64,000 bases of DNA from Jaltomata sinuosa (Eukaryota; Streptophyta; Magnoliopsida; Solanales; Solanaceae), in assembly GCA_003996215.1 (NCBI GenBank), contig QJPP01007587.1, positions 186,001-250,000 on the forward strand, given 5' to 3'. This document shows positions 1 to 9,948 of the stretch, one piece after another. The notes below the pieces were generated by a model. It was given only the letters and a program-made list of their open reading frames with translations. It was not told the DNA's origin and did not search any database. Made by a program: the position numbers and the translations under genes. Position 1 is the first letter of the stretch. Every line of letters starts with the position of its first letter.

Positions 1-430
1 GAACACGTTTTCTAGACAAGGAAAACGTGTTTCTTGCTCTCAAATCCTCTCCTAAAACTATTGGGAGAACTATTGTAAAAATCTTGACAAATAAAATAAA
101 CCTAACATAGGGTATTTATAGGAGTCTAGGAAACAAATCCCAAAAACGCTCGGATTCTGCGTTGTGGACTGCCTCAGGGTGACGGTTTGGGTGACGGACC
201 GTCACTGGCTTGACGGACCGTCACCGGAACTGTCACCACTAGGCAGTGGACTGCCTTAACTTGATGGTTGGGGTTGACGGACCGTCACCCACTTGACGGA
301 CCGTCGCCTGAACCGTCACTCTTATCCAGAATGTCTTTTTGCTCGTTTTTCCTTCTGTTTCCATGTTTGTCTCTATTTCCTGAAAATCCAACATAAACAC
401 ATCAAAAACGACAACGGTTGCTTGAAAACG
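1..430. repeat. Retroelement-like terminal sequence (unclassified)
   Basis: No coding sequence is visible. The stretch opens with a perfect 11-bp inverted repeat (2-12 with 21-31, AACACGTTTTC/GAAAACGTGTT) and has a TATA-like TATTTATAGG near 114. It carries four copies of a 13-bp palindrome between 191 and 306. The overall look is that of an LTR or other noncoding repeat end, cut by the window edge on the left and by the viral mosaic near 480 on the right. Family unknown; the LTR reading is inference. Confidence 0.4.
191..306. repeat. Array of four TGACGGACCGTCA palindromes
   Basis: A 13-bp palindrome TGACGGACCGTCA begins near 192, 211, 275 and 294, the last copy ending in G instead of A. Half-site relatives (GACGGTTTGG, AACTGTCAC, AACCGTCAC) lie between and beside them. 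The TGACG core resembles plant bZIP (as-1/TGA) half-sites, but binding is not shown. Confidence 0.75.
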
Positions 431-445
431 TACGGTTGTTCTTAG

Positions 446-1420
446 TTAAAAGGAGTCGAAAGTGCCGTAAAATGGCGGCACATCAGGGCTACCTGGAAGG
501 TTTTTGTAGAAGACTTTAGGGACTTTTCCCGAGAAGTCTACTCCCGTGGCTTTTCCTTTGTCATTGTCATTAGAATGACTTTGACTATCCTCTTCCTCCG
601 GGGTTTTTGAAGAAGATTCCGGCCTTGGGACGGATCTTGTTGGACCCGATGTCGAAGGACGGGAAGAAGTTGATCGTCTATATGACGAGGGTCTCGAATT
701 CTCAAGGAATTTGAGGTCAATCGATCCGTCAGGAAATTGAATGACCCTTTCGATTTGGTGTCTCTCAGAGTGAGACGAGGAAGGTAACGTGATGGCATCA
801 AAGTGCCAATCACTGCTAGAGAGGATATCGTTCCATTTCAAAAGACGTGGAACAAAGATAGTACTGTGATTATGGTTGGCTTCCATAAGCATAGTTTCAC
901 CTCTCGGGCTTGCAATTCTTGCTTTAGGTGCAAGGGTAGTTTTCATAAGCCTATAATATACTCTGTAGATAATGGTTATCTCACGAGTATTGGCTTTACT
1001 ATTAAGGTTCTTGGTTTTGACATTAAGTGTCAAAGAATCCATGACATTGGGATCGTTAATGTCAACGGAGAAGTTAGGATAACAATTAAAGTAAACCGGG
1101 CCATCTGCTAGGTTACTTTGCAATACTCCTAACAGAGAGTCATGAAAATTAAGGAACCTGTCATCTCTAAGGAGGACACAAACAGGTATATCAAGACCTT
1201 TCCTAAAAAGAGGCTTGACAGCCACTTGTACCAAACCAATATGCAAATAATTAAAATTATTTCTATAACGATCAATATCGTTGGTTTTAAGTAATTTAAT
1301 AATCTCTAAAGAGTTATTAATAGCAATAGTAGATTCACAAGTCTTAATATTATGACGAGTGATATAACTAAAATTACCTAAATGGTAAATCTTTTTAAAA
1401 GGCTCTTCTGGTAAATTTCC
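446..1420 (-). pseudogene. EPRV-A movement protein fragment
   Basis: The open frame from about 1420 down to 446 encodes a 30K-superfamily viral movement protein. The core begins LHIGLVQVAVKPLFRKG, followed by a conserved L-x-D-x-R segment (LLRDDRF), an SVDINDPNVMDSL stretch and a Ser/Pro-rich tail. In infection such proteins move virus between cells through plasmodesmata. The N-terminal side is open upstream of 1246 but stops at the junction near 1420, and the C-terminal end runs into non-viral sequence near 480. Parts are repeated at 3045-3256 and 6756-6934. It is a fragment and is not expected to function. The family call is strong; the virus genus is uncertain. Confidence 0.8.
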
Positions 1421-1497
1421 AGTTCATAAATAAACTTCATCTTTTGTAAGTATTTTCCTTTACCTTCATTATCTTTAATCTGCATTATCTTAGATCC
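1416..1497 (+). repeat. EPRV-A leader segment, copy 1 of an inverted pair
   Basis: These 82 bp are almost the exact reverse complement of 2359-2440, with one visible mismatch (CTGCATT here against CCGCATT there). They contain an AATAAA, and on this copy they run directly into the primer-binding site. Together the two copies split the viral leader into a promoter-proximal half (the minus copy) and a primer-site half (the plus copy). Confidence 0.85.
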
Positions 1498-1503
1498 TTT
1501 TTA

Positions 1504-1516
1504 TGGTATCAGAGCC
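1504..1516 (+). promoter_or_regulatory. Initiator tRNA-Met primer-binding site (EPRV-A)
   Basis: TGGTATCAGAGCC matches the canonical Caulimoviridae minus-strand primer site, complementary to the 3' end of plant initiator tRNA-Met. It follows the leader segment with AATAAA and precedes a hairpin, as expected for a pararetroviral leader. Gypsy elements can share the same primer site, but viral fragments lie on both sides. Confidence 0.85.
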
Positions 1517-1914
1517 AAGTTTGGCGGTATATATCCTTAGCATGATCGGCTAAGTATATATACTGTCTAAGGCATGACTAAATTATTCAAATAAGTATGT
1601 GATAATTTAGTTTAGAGTGAAAGTTTGTATAATATTATTATTTCATTTATCATGTTCTTTAATATTATTTCTATACCTGGTGTGAGGCATTCGTTCTTTC
1701 TCATGAGTATGAGGTAACCGATTAATATCCGGTTCATACGTTGGTCAGCCGAATTCGTAAGGTCGCTGTAGCCAGGAGGGCGTTTAGACCTGTTGTGATG
1801 GTGGTCCAGTAGCCAAGATGACTCTGAGAAAGATACTGTTGTTAGACCAATAGACCCTACCTTAGAAACTATATGAAGATCTTTGATACTTGTTTTAATA
1901 TTCATTATAAGCTT
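1517..1914 (+). other. EPRV-A noncoding leader region
   Basis: Noncoding stretch downstream of the primer site. A stem of 15 bp with one mismatch (1527-1541 with 1549-1563, loop TGATCGG) is visible. No long open frame on the plus strand is credible. It ends at the junction with an RT fragment of opposite orientation near 1915. Its identity as viral leader is inferred from position after the primer site. Confidence 0.5.
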
Positions 1915-2336
1915 TCATGTCCTAGAAATCTAATGGCCGTCTGAAAGAGCTTGATCTTGCTAGCGCTAATGACTAAACCATTATTTTTGACAATTTTAAA
2001 GAAAGTATTGAGGTGTTTAAAGTGAGAATCTATGTTCTCAGAAAATATCAACACATCATCTATATAAACAATAGACATATAACTGTAATCATTAAATATT
2101 GAATTCATGATATTTTGGAATTCAGAAGGGGCATTCTTGAGCCCAAAAGGCATAACGTTCCATTCATATTGTCCAAAAGGGACATTGAATGCAGTCTTAT
2201 ACTTATCCTTTTCGGAGATCTGGATTTGCCAGAATCCTAATTTCATATCAAATTTGCTAAAAATATTGGCTTTGTAAATCCTTTTTAAAAGGTCTCTTTT
2301 GTTAGGTATGGGATACCTTATCCATTTTAAAATGGA
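1915..2336 (-). pseudogene. EPRV-A reverse transcriptase fragment
   Basis: The minus-strand frame encodes the fingers/palm part of a pararetroviral reverse transcriptase: a YPIPNK block, FSKFDMKLGFWQI, then YEWNVMPFGLKNAPSEF and the catalytic YIDD (SIVYIDDVLIFS). Both ends are abrupt: leader sequence follows on one side and the promoter/leader block on the other. Its central part is duplicated at 7104-7283. RT would copy pregenomic RNA into DNA; this piece lacks the N-terminal part and the connection/RNase H domains. Confidence 0.85.
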
Positions 2337-2358
2337 GTTTAAGATACCTTATCCCTAA

Positions 2359-2440
2359 GGATCTAAGATAATGCGGATTAAAGATAATGAAGGTAAAGGA
2401 AAATACTTACAAAAGATGAAGTTTATTTATGAACTGGAAA
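2359..2440 (-). repeat. EPRV-A leader segment, copy 2 of an inverted pair
   Basis: Reverse complement of 1416-1497. In this copy it lies downstream (on the minus strand) of the TATA box at 2531-2544, as leader should, but then runs into an RT fragment instead of the primer-binding site. Confidence 0.85.
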
Positions 2441-2463
2441 CATTGCTTACAAAAGGGAGAGAT

Positions 2464-2482
2464 GAGAGAGAGAGAGAGAGAG
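2464..2482. repeat. GA/CT microsatellite in the viral leader
   Basis: A run of GA dinucleotides. Read on the viral (minus) strand it is a CT-rich tract about 50-60 nt downstream of the predicted start site. Pyrimidine-rich elements in that position are known downstream enhancers in rice tungro and cauliflower mosaic promoters; equivalent function here is inference. Confidence 0.7.
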
Positions 2483-2530
2483 GTTTTCAGAATATGCTAA
2501 TTTTCTGATCCCTATTACAAATGAGAAGTT

Positions 2531-2720
2531 CTCTTTTTATAGAGAAAATGGAATGCCTATCAGTATCTGATGAACGATCAAGATTTTGCCGACACTTTAG
2601 ATGGCGTAGATCTTGCCGACACTTTTGTGGGGGTCCTTCTACTTTTTGTAAAGTAAAGATGGTGGGTTTATGTGGGCCCAGGTTTTTGTCTTTTGGCTTC
2701 TCATTGGATGCCAGTTAGGA
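2531..2720 (-). promoter_or_regulatory. EPRV-A promoter with TATA box
   Basis: On the minus strand CTCTATAAAAAGAG (2531-2544) is a strong plant TATA box. Upstream of it are two copies of a GTGTCGGCAAGATC-like element (2580-2625), and the putative C-terminal coding part of the viral genome ends just before (2788). The order C-terminal ORF, promoter, TATA, CT-rich leader matches Caulimoviridae. Transcription would run leftward into the leader and RT fragment. Confidence 0.65.
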
Positions 2721-2787
2721 ATAGTGAAATGCCTCTTGGGAAAAGTAATTCCGGCTTTGCCTCTACTTTTCCTCAAAGGTCCTTTTC

Positions 2788-3044
2788 CTATTCGTAATTG
2801 GGGTCCATGTAAGCCAAGGCTATACCTTTGGGCTGGCACATGTCTCCGTTGTCTTCACTACCACTTTCTGTGGATGCAGAATCTTCAATCATTTTCATGA
2901 TTTGATTTTCATTATATCTATCCAAGTTATTCAGAGCTTCCTCTAGCTTTTGCTTGAGTGCAGCTTTTGATGAATTCTTGGATCCTTGGACTCTGGATGA
3001 TGATGACGATGAACTCGCCTGTTCTTTGGGTTTAGGAGCCAAGC
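2788..3044 (-). pseudogene. EPRV-A C-terminal ORF fragment (transactivator-position protein)
   Basis: About 83 minus-strand codons ending at a stop at 2788: a Lys/Pro segment, a run of seven serines, a charged helical stretch (KQKLEEALNNLDRYNEN) and an acidic tail. It lies immediately upstream of the viral promoter, where Caulimoviridae place the last ORF or polyprotein end (often the translation transactivator). No diagnostic motif is visible, so the assignment is positional. The N-terminal side is broken at 3044. Confidence 0.45.
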
Positions 3045-3256
3045 CAATACTCGTGAGATAGCCATTATCTACATAGTATATTATAGGCTTATGAAAACTA
3101 CCCTTGCACCTAAAGCAAGAATTGCAAGCCCGAGAGGTGAAACTATGCTTATGGAAGCCAACCATAATCACAGTACTATCTTTGTTCCACGTCTTTGGAA
3201 ATGGAACGATATCCTCTCTAGCAATGATTGGCACTTTGATGCCATCACGTTACCAA
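3045..3256 (+). pseudogene. EPRV-A movement protein fragment, second copy
   Basis: Plus-strand copy of the movement-protein middle region that is on the minus strand at roughly 790-1000. The frame ends at the junction near 3256, after the ITLP residues. Beyond this point the neighbouring block continues in capsid sequence, so a movement fragment is fused to a capsid fragment. Confidence 0.75.
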
Positions 3257-6222
3257 ACCCAATCCTAGCATTCTGCAAGAACAATGGAATTATCCGCACA
3301 ATCAAATAAAGAGAAATTGGTACGCTACCACATATACTCTTACACAAAGAGAATCCTTTAGAGATTTGTGGATGAAAGACATGAGAAGAATCGGTTGTGA
3401 AATCGAATTCTTCAAATGGTTTGAAATGACAGGCAAGATCGAAAATTGCGCCGAGTCGTTACAGGTTATCATTAACAAATGGTATACTACATCCAACAAG
3501 ATTGTTGAGTCTATTACTCCTCCTCTAGAGGGAATTAACATCCCTATTGCAGGAACTGTTATTAAAGCTTCTCCTTTTAAAAAAAAAGTGATAAGTCCGA
3601 AGCCTTATTAACAGCTGCTGATATAGACAAAGTAGTAGAACAAAACAACTACTCTAACCAAATTCTTCATGTCATTTCCAGACAAATAGAAGATACCAAA
3701 CCCACCTTGAGTGGTAGACCAACCCCAGCTTCTACTTCAGACAGACCCCAAGAAAAAACCTACCCAGGGTTTAGAATCCCTGAAATTTCCAAAGAAAAAT
3801 TCCCAAAACTTACAGATACTTTTGAAGTTACGGGAAATATCATTGAGAAAATCAATGCCCAGCTTAACAACTTCCATATCTCCAAGAAAGATGGTAAGAA
3901 GGTTTCCACCATACAGGAGAAACCGGATCAGGAGAAATCCACTCTCCTTTATAGACTTTCCAATGATCGTTTTCATAACATGAAAAACTATCATAACAAA
4001 CCATCTTTCCCTGACCTTCAGTATGAAGAAAATGCTTTCCTAAGCACCTCTTCACATGAAGGAAGGAGCATCACTGAGTGGAACATTGATGGCCTAGCTG
4101 AGCATCAGGTTTACAACAAGCTCCATGAAATGGGAGTTGCCATAACAGCCTTTAAGTTAAGAGGTTCTACTGATAAAGATGTTGCATCTATGATAGCTGC
4201 AGGTTTCACCGGAATGCTAAAACATTGATGGGACAACTATTGTACTGATGAAATTAAGCATCTTATCTTCAATGCAACTGCAACTGAAACAGTCGCTAAG
4301 GTAGAAGGCACTAGCCAGGTTACTTCTCACGAAACTAGAGAAGACGCTTGTGCTACCCTCTTATACCATATAGCTAAGCATTTCATAGGCGAGCCAAAAC
4401 TTTTTCAGGATAGGAGTCTCCAAATCCTCAATAACCTTAGTTGTCCTACTTTGAACGACTTCATCCATTATAAGCATGCTTTTCTTAGCAAAGTTATGAT
4501 CCGTCCCGATTGCAATCTGGATTTCTGGAAGGAACGCTTTATCAGCGGATTACCTCCCCTCTTTGCTGATAAAATAAGGACAAAGATCCAAGATCGCAAC
4601 AATGGGCAAATCCCCTACGGCAATCTAACCTATGGTGATCTTATAAGCACCATCAACATTGTAGGATTAGAACTATGCACTGACATCAAGCTTAAGCACC
4701 AGCTTAAGAAGGAACAATCTTCTTCCAAAAGAGAACTTGGAAGTTTCTGTAGAGATTTTGGCTTTATCACTCCTCCTGATAAAACAACCAAGCATAGGAG
4801 TGAAAAGAAATTTCACAGGAAGAAATCCAAAAGAAAGGATGAATCTTCCAGACCTAAGAAAGGAAAATCTAGGTCTAAAAAACACAGAAGTTCCAGAATT
4901 GATGTTTGTTGGACATGTGGCAAAACAGGCCACAAATCCACTGAATGTCGATCAAATACCAAAACGAAGAAGATCAATCTTCTCAATATCGACGATGATA
5001 CCAAAGAAAAACTCTTTGTTATACTCAACGAAACCTTTTCTGAATCTTTAGACACGTCTGATGAATACAGTGACAATGAAGATATCAACCTTCTTTATGA
5101 ATCAGACGAAAGCCAGTCTGGGAAAGATTGCACTTGTCCTGAGACATTCTGTACTTGTAGTAATACTCCTCAAACAATTAGAGTACTTTCAGATCATTCT
5201 AAAGAAGCTCTCTTTGATGTTATCCAACATATTGCCGATGATGAGGCTAGGAATCGTTTTCTTCTAGAACTCAAAGCTATCATCCTCAACACGGACAAAC
5301 CAAAAGGCCGTCCAGTTGTTAAACCTTTTAGCATGAGGCAAATCATGAATCGTTCGGATAACCACCCAGAACCATCCATTTCTGATCTCAGTCAAGAAGT
5401 TTCTAATCTTAAGCAAGAGATTAGGGACATCAAAAGTAGACTAGGAAAAGTCGAAATGGATATCCTCACAGATCAGGTTCTTAAAAGGGATCCCTTGCAA
5501 GAACCAAATTCTGAACATGAGTCTTCACAAAATAATGATGATGACATCCCTATCAACAATGACCATCTAGCTGAACCCTTTGACACTGGTAATAACCCTT
5601 CGTCTTCGGGAACTCCTGGAGTTACTGTCATTTCTTCAATAAGACCTCAGAGTCACCATATCCCCGTCAAAATTGTTATTGATAGAAATTTTGTGATTAA
5701 CAAAGTCGCTTTACTCGACAGTGGTGCAGATCGTAACTGCATAATAAAAGGTATTGTACCCACTAAGTATTTACAAAAGAGTACTACCAAATTATACTCC
5801 GCTACAGGAGAACTTTTGAAAATTAACTATAAGCTTTCCAAAGCTCATATTTGCAACAATGGCATTTGTTTAACAAATAATTTTATAGTCACAGAAGATA
5901 TACATGAAGATATCATTCTAGGAATACCTTTTATCACTCAGATAAAACCCTATTTTACTGACTTAAACGGTATTAAAACTACTATTTTAGGAAAAGATTT
6001 ACATTTTCCTTTTATCAAAACCCTTTCTCAAAATGAAAGTAATTTTATAAGAGAAAACACTGTTTTCCGTATTAATAATTTGTCACAGCACATCACTTTC
6101 TTAAAAGATGAAATTCGTGCAAAGAAAATTGAACAAATTTTAAAAACCCCGGAGATGGTTAGTAAAATAGCCAACCTTCAAAAAACTTTTGAAAAAGAAA
6201 TTTGTTCTGATTTGGCTTGTTC
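3257..6222 (+). pseudogene. EPRV-A capsid plus aspartic protease polyprotein, broken
   Basis: The largest EPRV-A block. From 3257 a capsid-like frame reads through to an A-run at 3581-3591, where a one-base shift moves it to another frame. That frame contains a capsid core (SITEWNIDGLAEHQ, then MIAAGFTGMLKH) and is cut by a TGA at 4226-4228. After the stop it continues to a basic region and a CCHC zinc knuckle (CWTCGKTGHKSTEC, about 4906-4947), an acidic/coiled-coil stretch and a retropepsin with active site LLDSGADRNC (about 5712-5740). It then reaches the start of RT and ends at the junction near 6222. The order capsid, zinc knuckle, protease, RT is typical of Caulimoviridae polyproteins. 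At least one frameshift and one nonsense mutation disable it. Confidence 0.8.
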
Positions 6223-6575
6223 ATTGAATCCTTCAATGTATGGAAGGTCAACAACATGTCTTTTTCTTTCCCAAAAGACCTGGCCTCATGCTTACCCTGC
6301 AAAAATTCACGGGTTAGAAAGTCCGGTAGAGAATTTTCTTCTCCTTTAATAAAATCAATTTTAAAATCAAAACTAGATAATAAGGCTTGCCATCTGGCAA
6401 AAATCTGTTTCGAAACAAGGTTTTTTACATCTTTTTGCAAGATTTCTTTGGCAGATTTGCAATCTACTCTAAGCAGGAATTCTTTATTAATAAGATCGTC
6501 TTGGAATTTAGTGATACATAGCACTATAGACAAGATTTCTTTTTTGACAGTTGAATAATTCTTTTGTGCGGAATT
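6222..6575 (-). pseudogene. EPRV-A RNase H fragment
   Basis: Minus-strand frame with RNase H features: YNSAQKNYSTVKKEI at its start, VDCKSAKEIL in the middle, and a C-terminal FIKGEENSLPDFLTREF that marks the end of pararetroviral RNase H. It is joined in opposite orientation to the capsid-protease block near 6222 and to a duplicated protease fragment near 6576. Confidence 0.8.
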
Positions 6576-7103
6576 ATAGACAAGATCGTAACTGCATAAT
6601 AAAAGGTATTGTACCCACTAAGTATTTACAAAAGAGTACTACCAAATTATACTCCGCTACAGGAGAACTTTTGAAAATTAACTATAAGCTTTCCAAAGCT
6701 CATATTTGCAACAATGGCATTTGTTTAACAAATGATTTTATAGTCACAGAAGATAGCCTATAATATACTCTGTAGATAATGGCTATCTCACGAGTATTGG
6801 CTTTACTGTTAAGGTTCTTGGTTTTGACATTAAGTGTCAAAGAATCCATGACATTGGGATCGTTAATGTCAACGGAGAAGTTAGGATAACAATTAAAGTA
6901 AACCGGGCCATCTGCTAGGTTACTTTGCAATACTCCTTAGTTTTCCTACTTTGAACGACTTCATCCATTATAAGCATGCGGGAAAAGTCCCTAAAGTCTT
7001 CTACGAAAACCTTCCAGGTAGCCCCTCGGCTAGTGAAATGGAACCTCCTGCAGAAAAACCTGCTTGGCTTGGTATGATAAGAACTAATGAGGTCCAGCTT
7101 GGT
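6576..7103. pseudogene. EPRV-A patchwork of short duplicated fragments
   Basis: Four blocks can be matched inside the window. 6576-6755 repeats the protease region 5727-5903 (same strand). 6756-6934 repeats 949-1126 of the movement protein (minus-strand coding). 6935-6979 repeats 4437-4480 of the capsid ORF. 6980-7023 is the reverse complement of about 483-535 at the movement-protein C-terminus. 7024-7103 continues that plus-strand frame in sequence not found elsewhere here. None can be functional. Confidence 0.75.
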
Positions 7104-7283
7104 CTTGCTAGCGCTAATGACTAAACCATTATTTTTGACAATTTTAAAGAAAGTATTGAGGTGTTTAAAGTGAGAATCTATGTTCTCAGAAAATATCAAC
7201 ACATCATCTATATAAACAATAGACATATAACTGTAATCATTAAATATTGAATTCATGATATTTTGGAATTCAGAAGGAGCATA
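7104..7283 (-). pseudogene. EPRV-A reverse transcriptase fragment, second copy
   Basis: Near-identical to 1950-2130, including the catalytic YIDD. It joins the NLR copy 1 sequence at about 7281-7284, so this is the edge of the viral mosaic. The frame is open through the domain piece but has no start or end. Confidence 0.8.
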
Positions 7284-8844
7284 AGTATCTCCTCATCATT
7301 CGCAGGATGTTGAGTTGGCAGATGTTTAGATGTCTCTACTATGGAGAAGGTCTTAAGAGGAAGGTTCTGAAACCTCATCTCCGTTACCTTTGCACGAATA
7401 TGCTTGATCTCTTTTATGATTGCAGGAAGTGAGCAAAAAGAATGCCAAAGAGCATTATATTGAGCAAGAATAGAGTCAATGGCTACTTAGCTTCATATGC
7501 CAAATTGATAGTACGGCTTTGAAGATCATTAAGATTTTCATGTTCATGGTGCACCTTTGCAACATCTCTGAAAACAAATGTTAGAGATGAAAGCTCTTTC
7601 TCTAATATGGATGTAAGAGATAACAACTCTTTCTTTAAAAAACCAATATTAGGCTTCATCATGAAATCTAAACCTGATTCAGATTTCAACATCTCATTCA
7701 ATTTCCTTAAAAGAGAATCCAGAAAGCTCAATCCACCAACAGTGGGATACTGAGACAGAGTACTGAATTTTAACGATTTGTAGTATGTGTCCGTTTGTGC
7801 CTTTAGATCTTCAGTTTTCTCCAATATCTGTATCGAGCAAATGCTTACTTTGCTAGTGTTATCTTTGTTTTTGGAGCTAGGAAGAAGCTTTTGAATTACA
7901 TATAGAATATCACCCGCTAGAGATCCAACCTTTACCAATACCTCATTAAACTTTTTACAACTAATAGCATGATTTGACATATCAGCATTAAGGAAAACCA
8001 ACAAGAACTCTATCGCCACATCAATATTTTGAGCAGAGATATTACTAGGAACGTTCTCGAGCTTTTTGTTTCTGAGATACATCAGCAGACTGTGGAGATG
8101 ATGTGAAAATCCTTTTGGTAATTTCTTATCCTCGAAAGTTCTTGACCGAGTAAACTTTGAAGCCTTTAGTTCACCAAGAAAAATCTTCTTCATTTCTAGC
8201 TCCGCTAGCACAATCAAGGGTAATAGACAAGGAAGTTTATTCAAGTTATCAACTCCACTAGCACAATCAAACATGAACTGAATTTGGGTCTCCAAACCTT
8301 CCAGCTTCTCATGGTCGACGTAACCATTTATCTCTAAGACATACAAGTATCTCAAGAATCTCATTTTCTTTTGAACAGTTTCCAGTTGCTTCATGAATCG
8401 ATTCGCCTCAAGGAATTCTTCATACGTCAAAGAATTGTTAGAAGTTTTCCATTCCAGGCATATCCATATTAGGTTCTTGTTAAGACATTCCATATATTCC
8501 AACCGTTCTGAACGATTCAACTCATATTTCGGACTTAAAATGACATTACTTACAGTGAATTCCAGAAACTGTGTTTCTAGCCTTTCCAGATTAAGGCTGG
8601 TCTTGCATTCATCTGGAATTCAACCAAAAACTGAGTGAAGCATTTTCACAATCCGTTTGGCCTTCTTTGTGATTTTGACCAAGGAATTAGGCAAACGTAC
8701 ATGATTGTACTTGATAAAGGTTCTAAAAAATCTTTTCTCCATTTCAAGTGTCTCAATTTGATCAATCTGGACGCTATTCAGATCACCTCCACTCTTGATC
8801 CTTCTTAGCTGATCTAACACATCGTCAATGCCATTTTGATCCAT
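7284..8844 (-). pseudogene. NLR copy 1: R1-like resistance gene, 3'-truncated
   Basis: Begins with an ATG at 8842-8844 (MDQNGIDDVLDQL...). It contains the N-terminal late-blight R1 domain (SD type; segments FFRTFIKYNHVRLP and VAIEFLLVFLNAD), followed by an Rx-type coiled coil. A TGA at 8620-8622 (Gly codon GGA in the other copies) interrupts it after about 74 codons. A one-base deletion near 7488 shifts the frame, and a 6-bp deletion lies near 7312. Homology ends at 7284, just before the P-loop of the NB-ARC domain, where viral DNA replaces the rest of the gene. It keeps a glutamine codon at the site where copies 2 and 3 have an early TAG, so the three copies decayed partly independently. NLRs of this class are intracellular pathogen sensors; this one cannot encode a switch domain. 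Confidence 0.88.
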
Positions 8845-8999
8845 CTTTCATATATAAAGTAGAAAATTCCTGCAAGTTCGCCAACTTTTCATTAAATAAT
8901 AAGATCAACATTTCAAAAGGAAGAGTACAAGCAAGGGGTGCTAAACTTTACCTTATTAATCCTAATGAGCTAACTAATTATTATGTTTGATATTCTTTT
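8845..8999 (-). promoter_or_regulatory. Proximal upstream region of NLR copy 1
   Basis: These 155 bp match 37797-37951 and 54225-54379 upstream of NLR copies 2 and 3. No clear TATA box is seen. The matching sequence stops exactly at the EPRV-B insertion (9000) and resumes at 24030, so the original upstream region is split by 15 kb. Confidence 0.7.
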
Positions 9000-9004
9000 A
9001 AACT

Positions 9005-9016
9005 GGGGGGGGGGGG
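9005..9016. repeat. Terminal G12 tract of the left EPRV-B arm
   Basis: Homopolymer at the outer edge of the viral sequence, mirrored as C17 at 24008-24024 in the right arm. It lies between viral ORF sequence and the AAACT shared by both ends. Confidence 0.9.
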
Positions 9017-9203
9017 TCCTATTATTATTATTATATCTTCTTAACATACTAGCTTTGTCCAATATATTTTCTAGATATCCTATATCTTGAGTTTCGTACA
9101 TACAAAATTTTAAAAAGTTTACTTAATTTAGTTGGATCTTTGATAACCTTTATCTTATAACTATACTTACTTCTTTTCTGCCAAATTTCAAAGTATTTAT
9201 TCA

Positions 9204-9458
9204 TTAATCTGAACCTAATTCTAGTTCGTTAATATCCAACTTTCCTAATTCTGAGTCTAGCTCATGTAATCTTATTTGATACCATTCTTGATTTATTAGT
9301 TCTAGATCTTCATTACTGAATATTTTTTCCCATATTAATTTTCTTAATTCTATTATTTCTATATCTTTGAGCACATGTAAAATTAATATCTTATAATCAT
9401 AAATCATTTCATCATGTAAATAGGTAAAGTAGGTAGGTATATTATTATTCATGTTCAT
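9204..9458 (-). CDS. EPRV-B small ORF1 (84 aa), left arm
   Basis: Same 84-aa product as the right-arm copy at 23566-23820, still open. It is acidic and helical, and the first ORF after the leader hairpin. No motif recognised. See the right-arm entry for detail. Confidence 0.6.
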   Translation of the reverse strand: MNMNNNIPTYFTYLHDEMIYDYKILILHVLKDIEIIELRKLIWEKIFSNEDLELINQEWYQIRLHELDSELGKLDINELELGSD

Positions 9459-9488
9459 ATTTTTATGCTGTGCTTTTTATCAATTAAT

Positions 9489-9783
9489 TCCCTCATACCA
9501 TAGCATGCAAATAACATTATATTCGATTATTACAGACTAGATTATTTTAAACCATATTTTCTTGTTAGTTAACACCGTACTTTCAAAGGTACTTTCCCCT
9601 CCTAGATAATGCCACGCTGTCTACTCCCCTTACGGCTACCTTGCCTTGGTTTCAACCTCTGGACATTATTTTCGGATTGTTTCCCCTTTTTCCTCATGTT
9701 AACAAACTCGAAATTATGATTCAAATAATTCTAGCAAATAATAACGAATATAAACTTATTTACTTATGCTATGATACTCAGGA
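9489..9783 (-). promoter_or_regulatory. Leader stem-loop, left arm
   Basis: Mirror of 23241-23535. The base of the stem lies about 10 nt past the stop of the short upstream ORF (9794-9847), the arrangement used for ribosome shunting in Caulimoviridae. Confidence 0.6.
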
Positions 9784-9793
9784 ATTAACAATT

Positions 9794-9847
9794 TTAGCTA
9801 TGCATAATTATGAATAGATATACCTTTCCTGTATCTTCTTGCTCCAT
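9794..9847 (-). CDS. Leader short ORF (17 aa), left arm
   Basis: Mirror of 23177-23230: ATG at 9845-9847, stop at 9794-9796. Probably a regulatory upstream ORF; a functional peptide product is unlikely. Confidence 0.5.
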   Translation of the reverse strand: MEQEDTGKVYLFIIMHS

Positions 9848-9948
9848 ATTGCTGAAAATTCTTATCTTATTTCTGAAAATATTTTTGTTTACAAAAGAAG
9901 GTTGCTCTCCGTGTAGAAAGTCTTACCCTCTATCTGCTTCCTTACTAT

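Noticed and set aside
803..1111. Plus-strand 102-codon ORF as a gene
   Set aside because: It is the antisense shadow of the movement-protein frame on the minus strand. The same applies to the open frames opposite the EPRV-B, NLR and chromovirus coding regions.
1504..1516. Part of a tRNA gene
   Set aside because: The match is only to the complement of the tRNA-Met 3' end; no cloverleaf or box A/B arrangement is present.
1612..1905. Minus-strand 97-codon ORF in the EPRV-A leader
   Set aside because: No recognisable motif, lies in noncoding leader, not repeated in other fragments.
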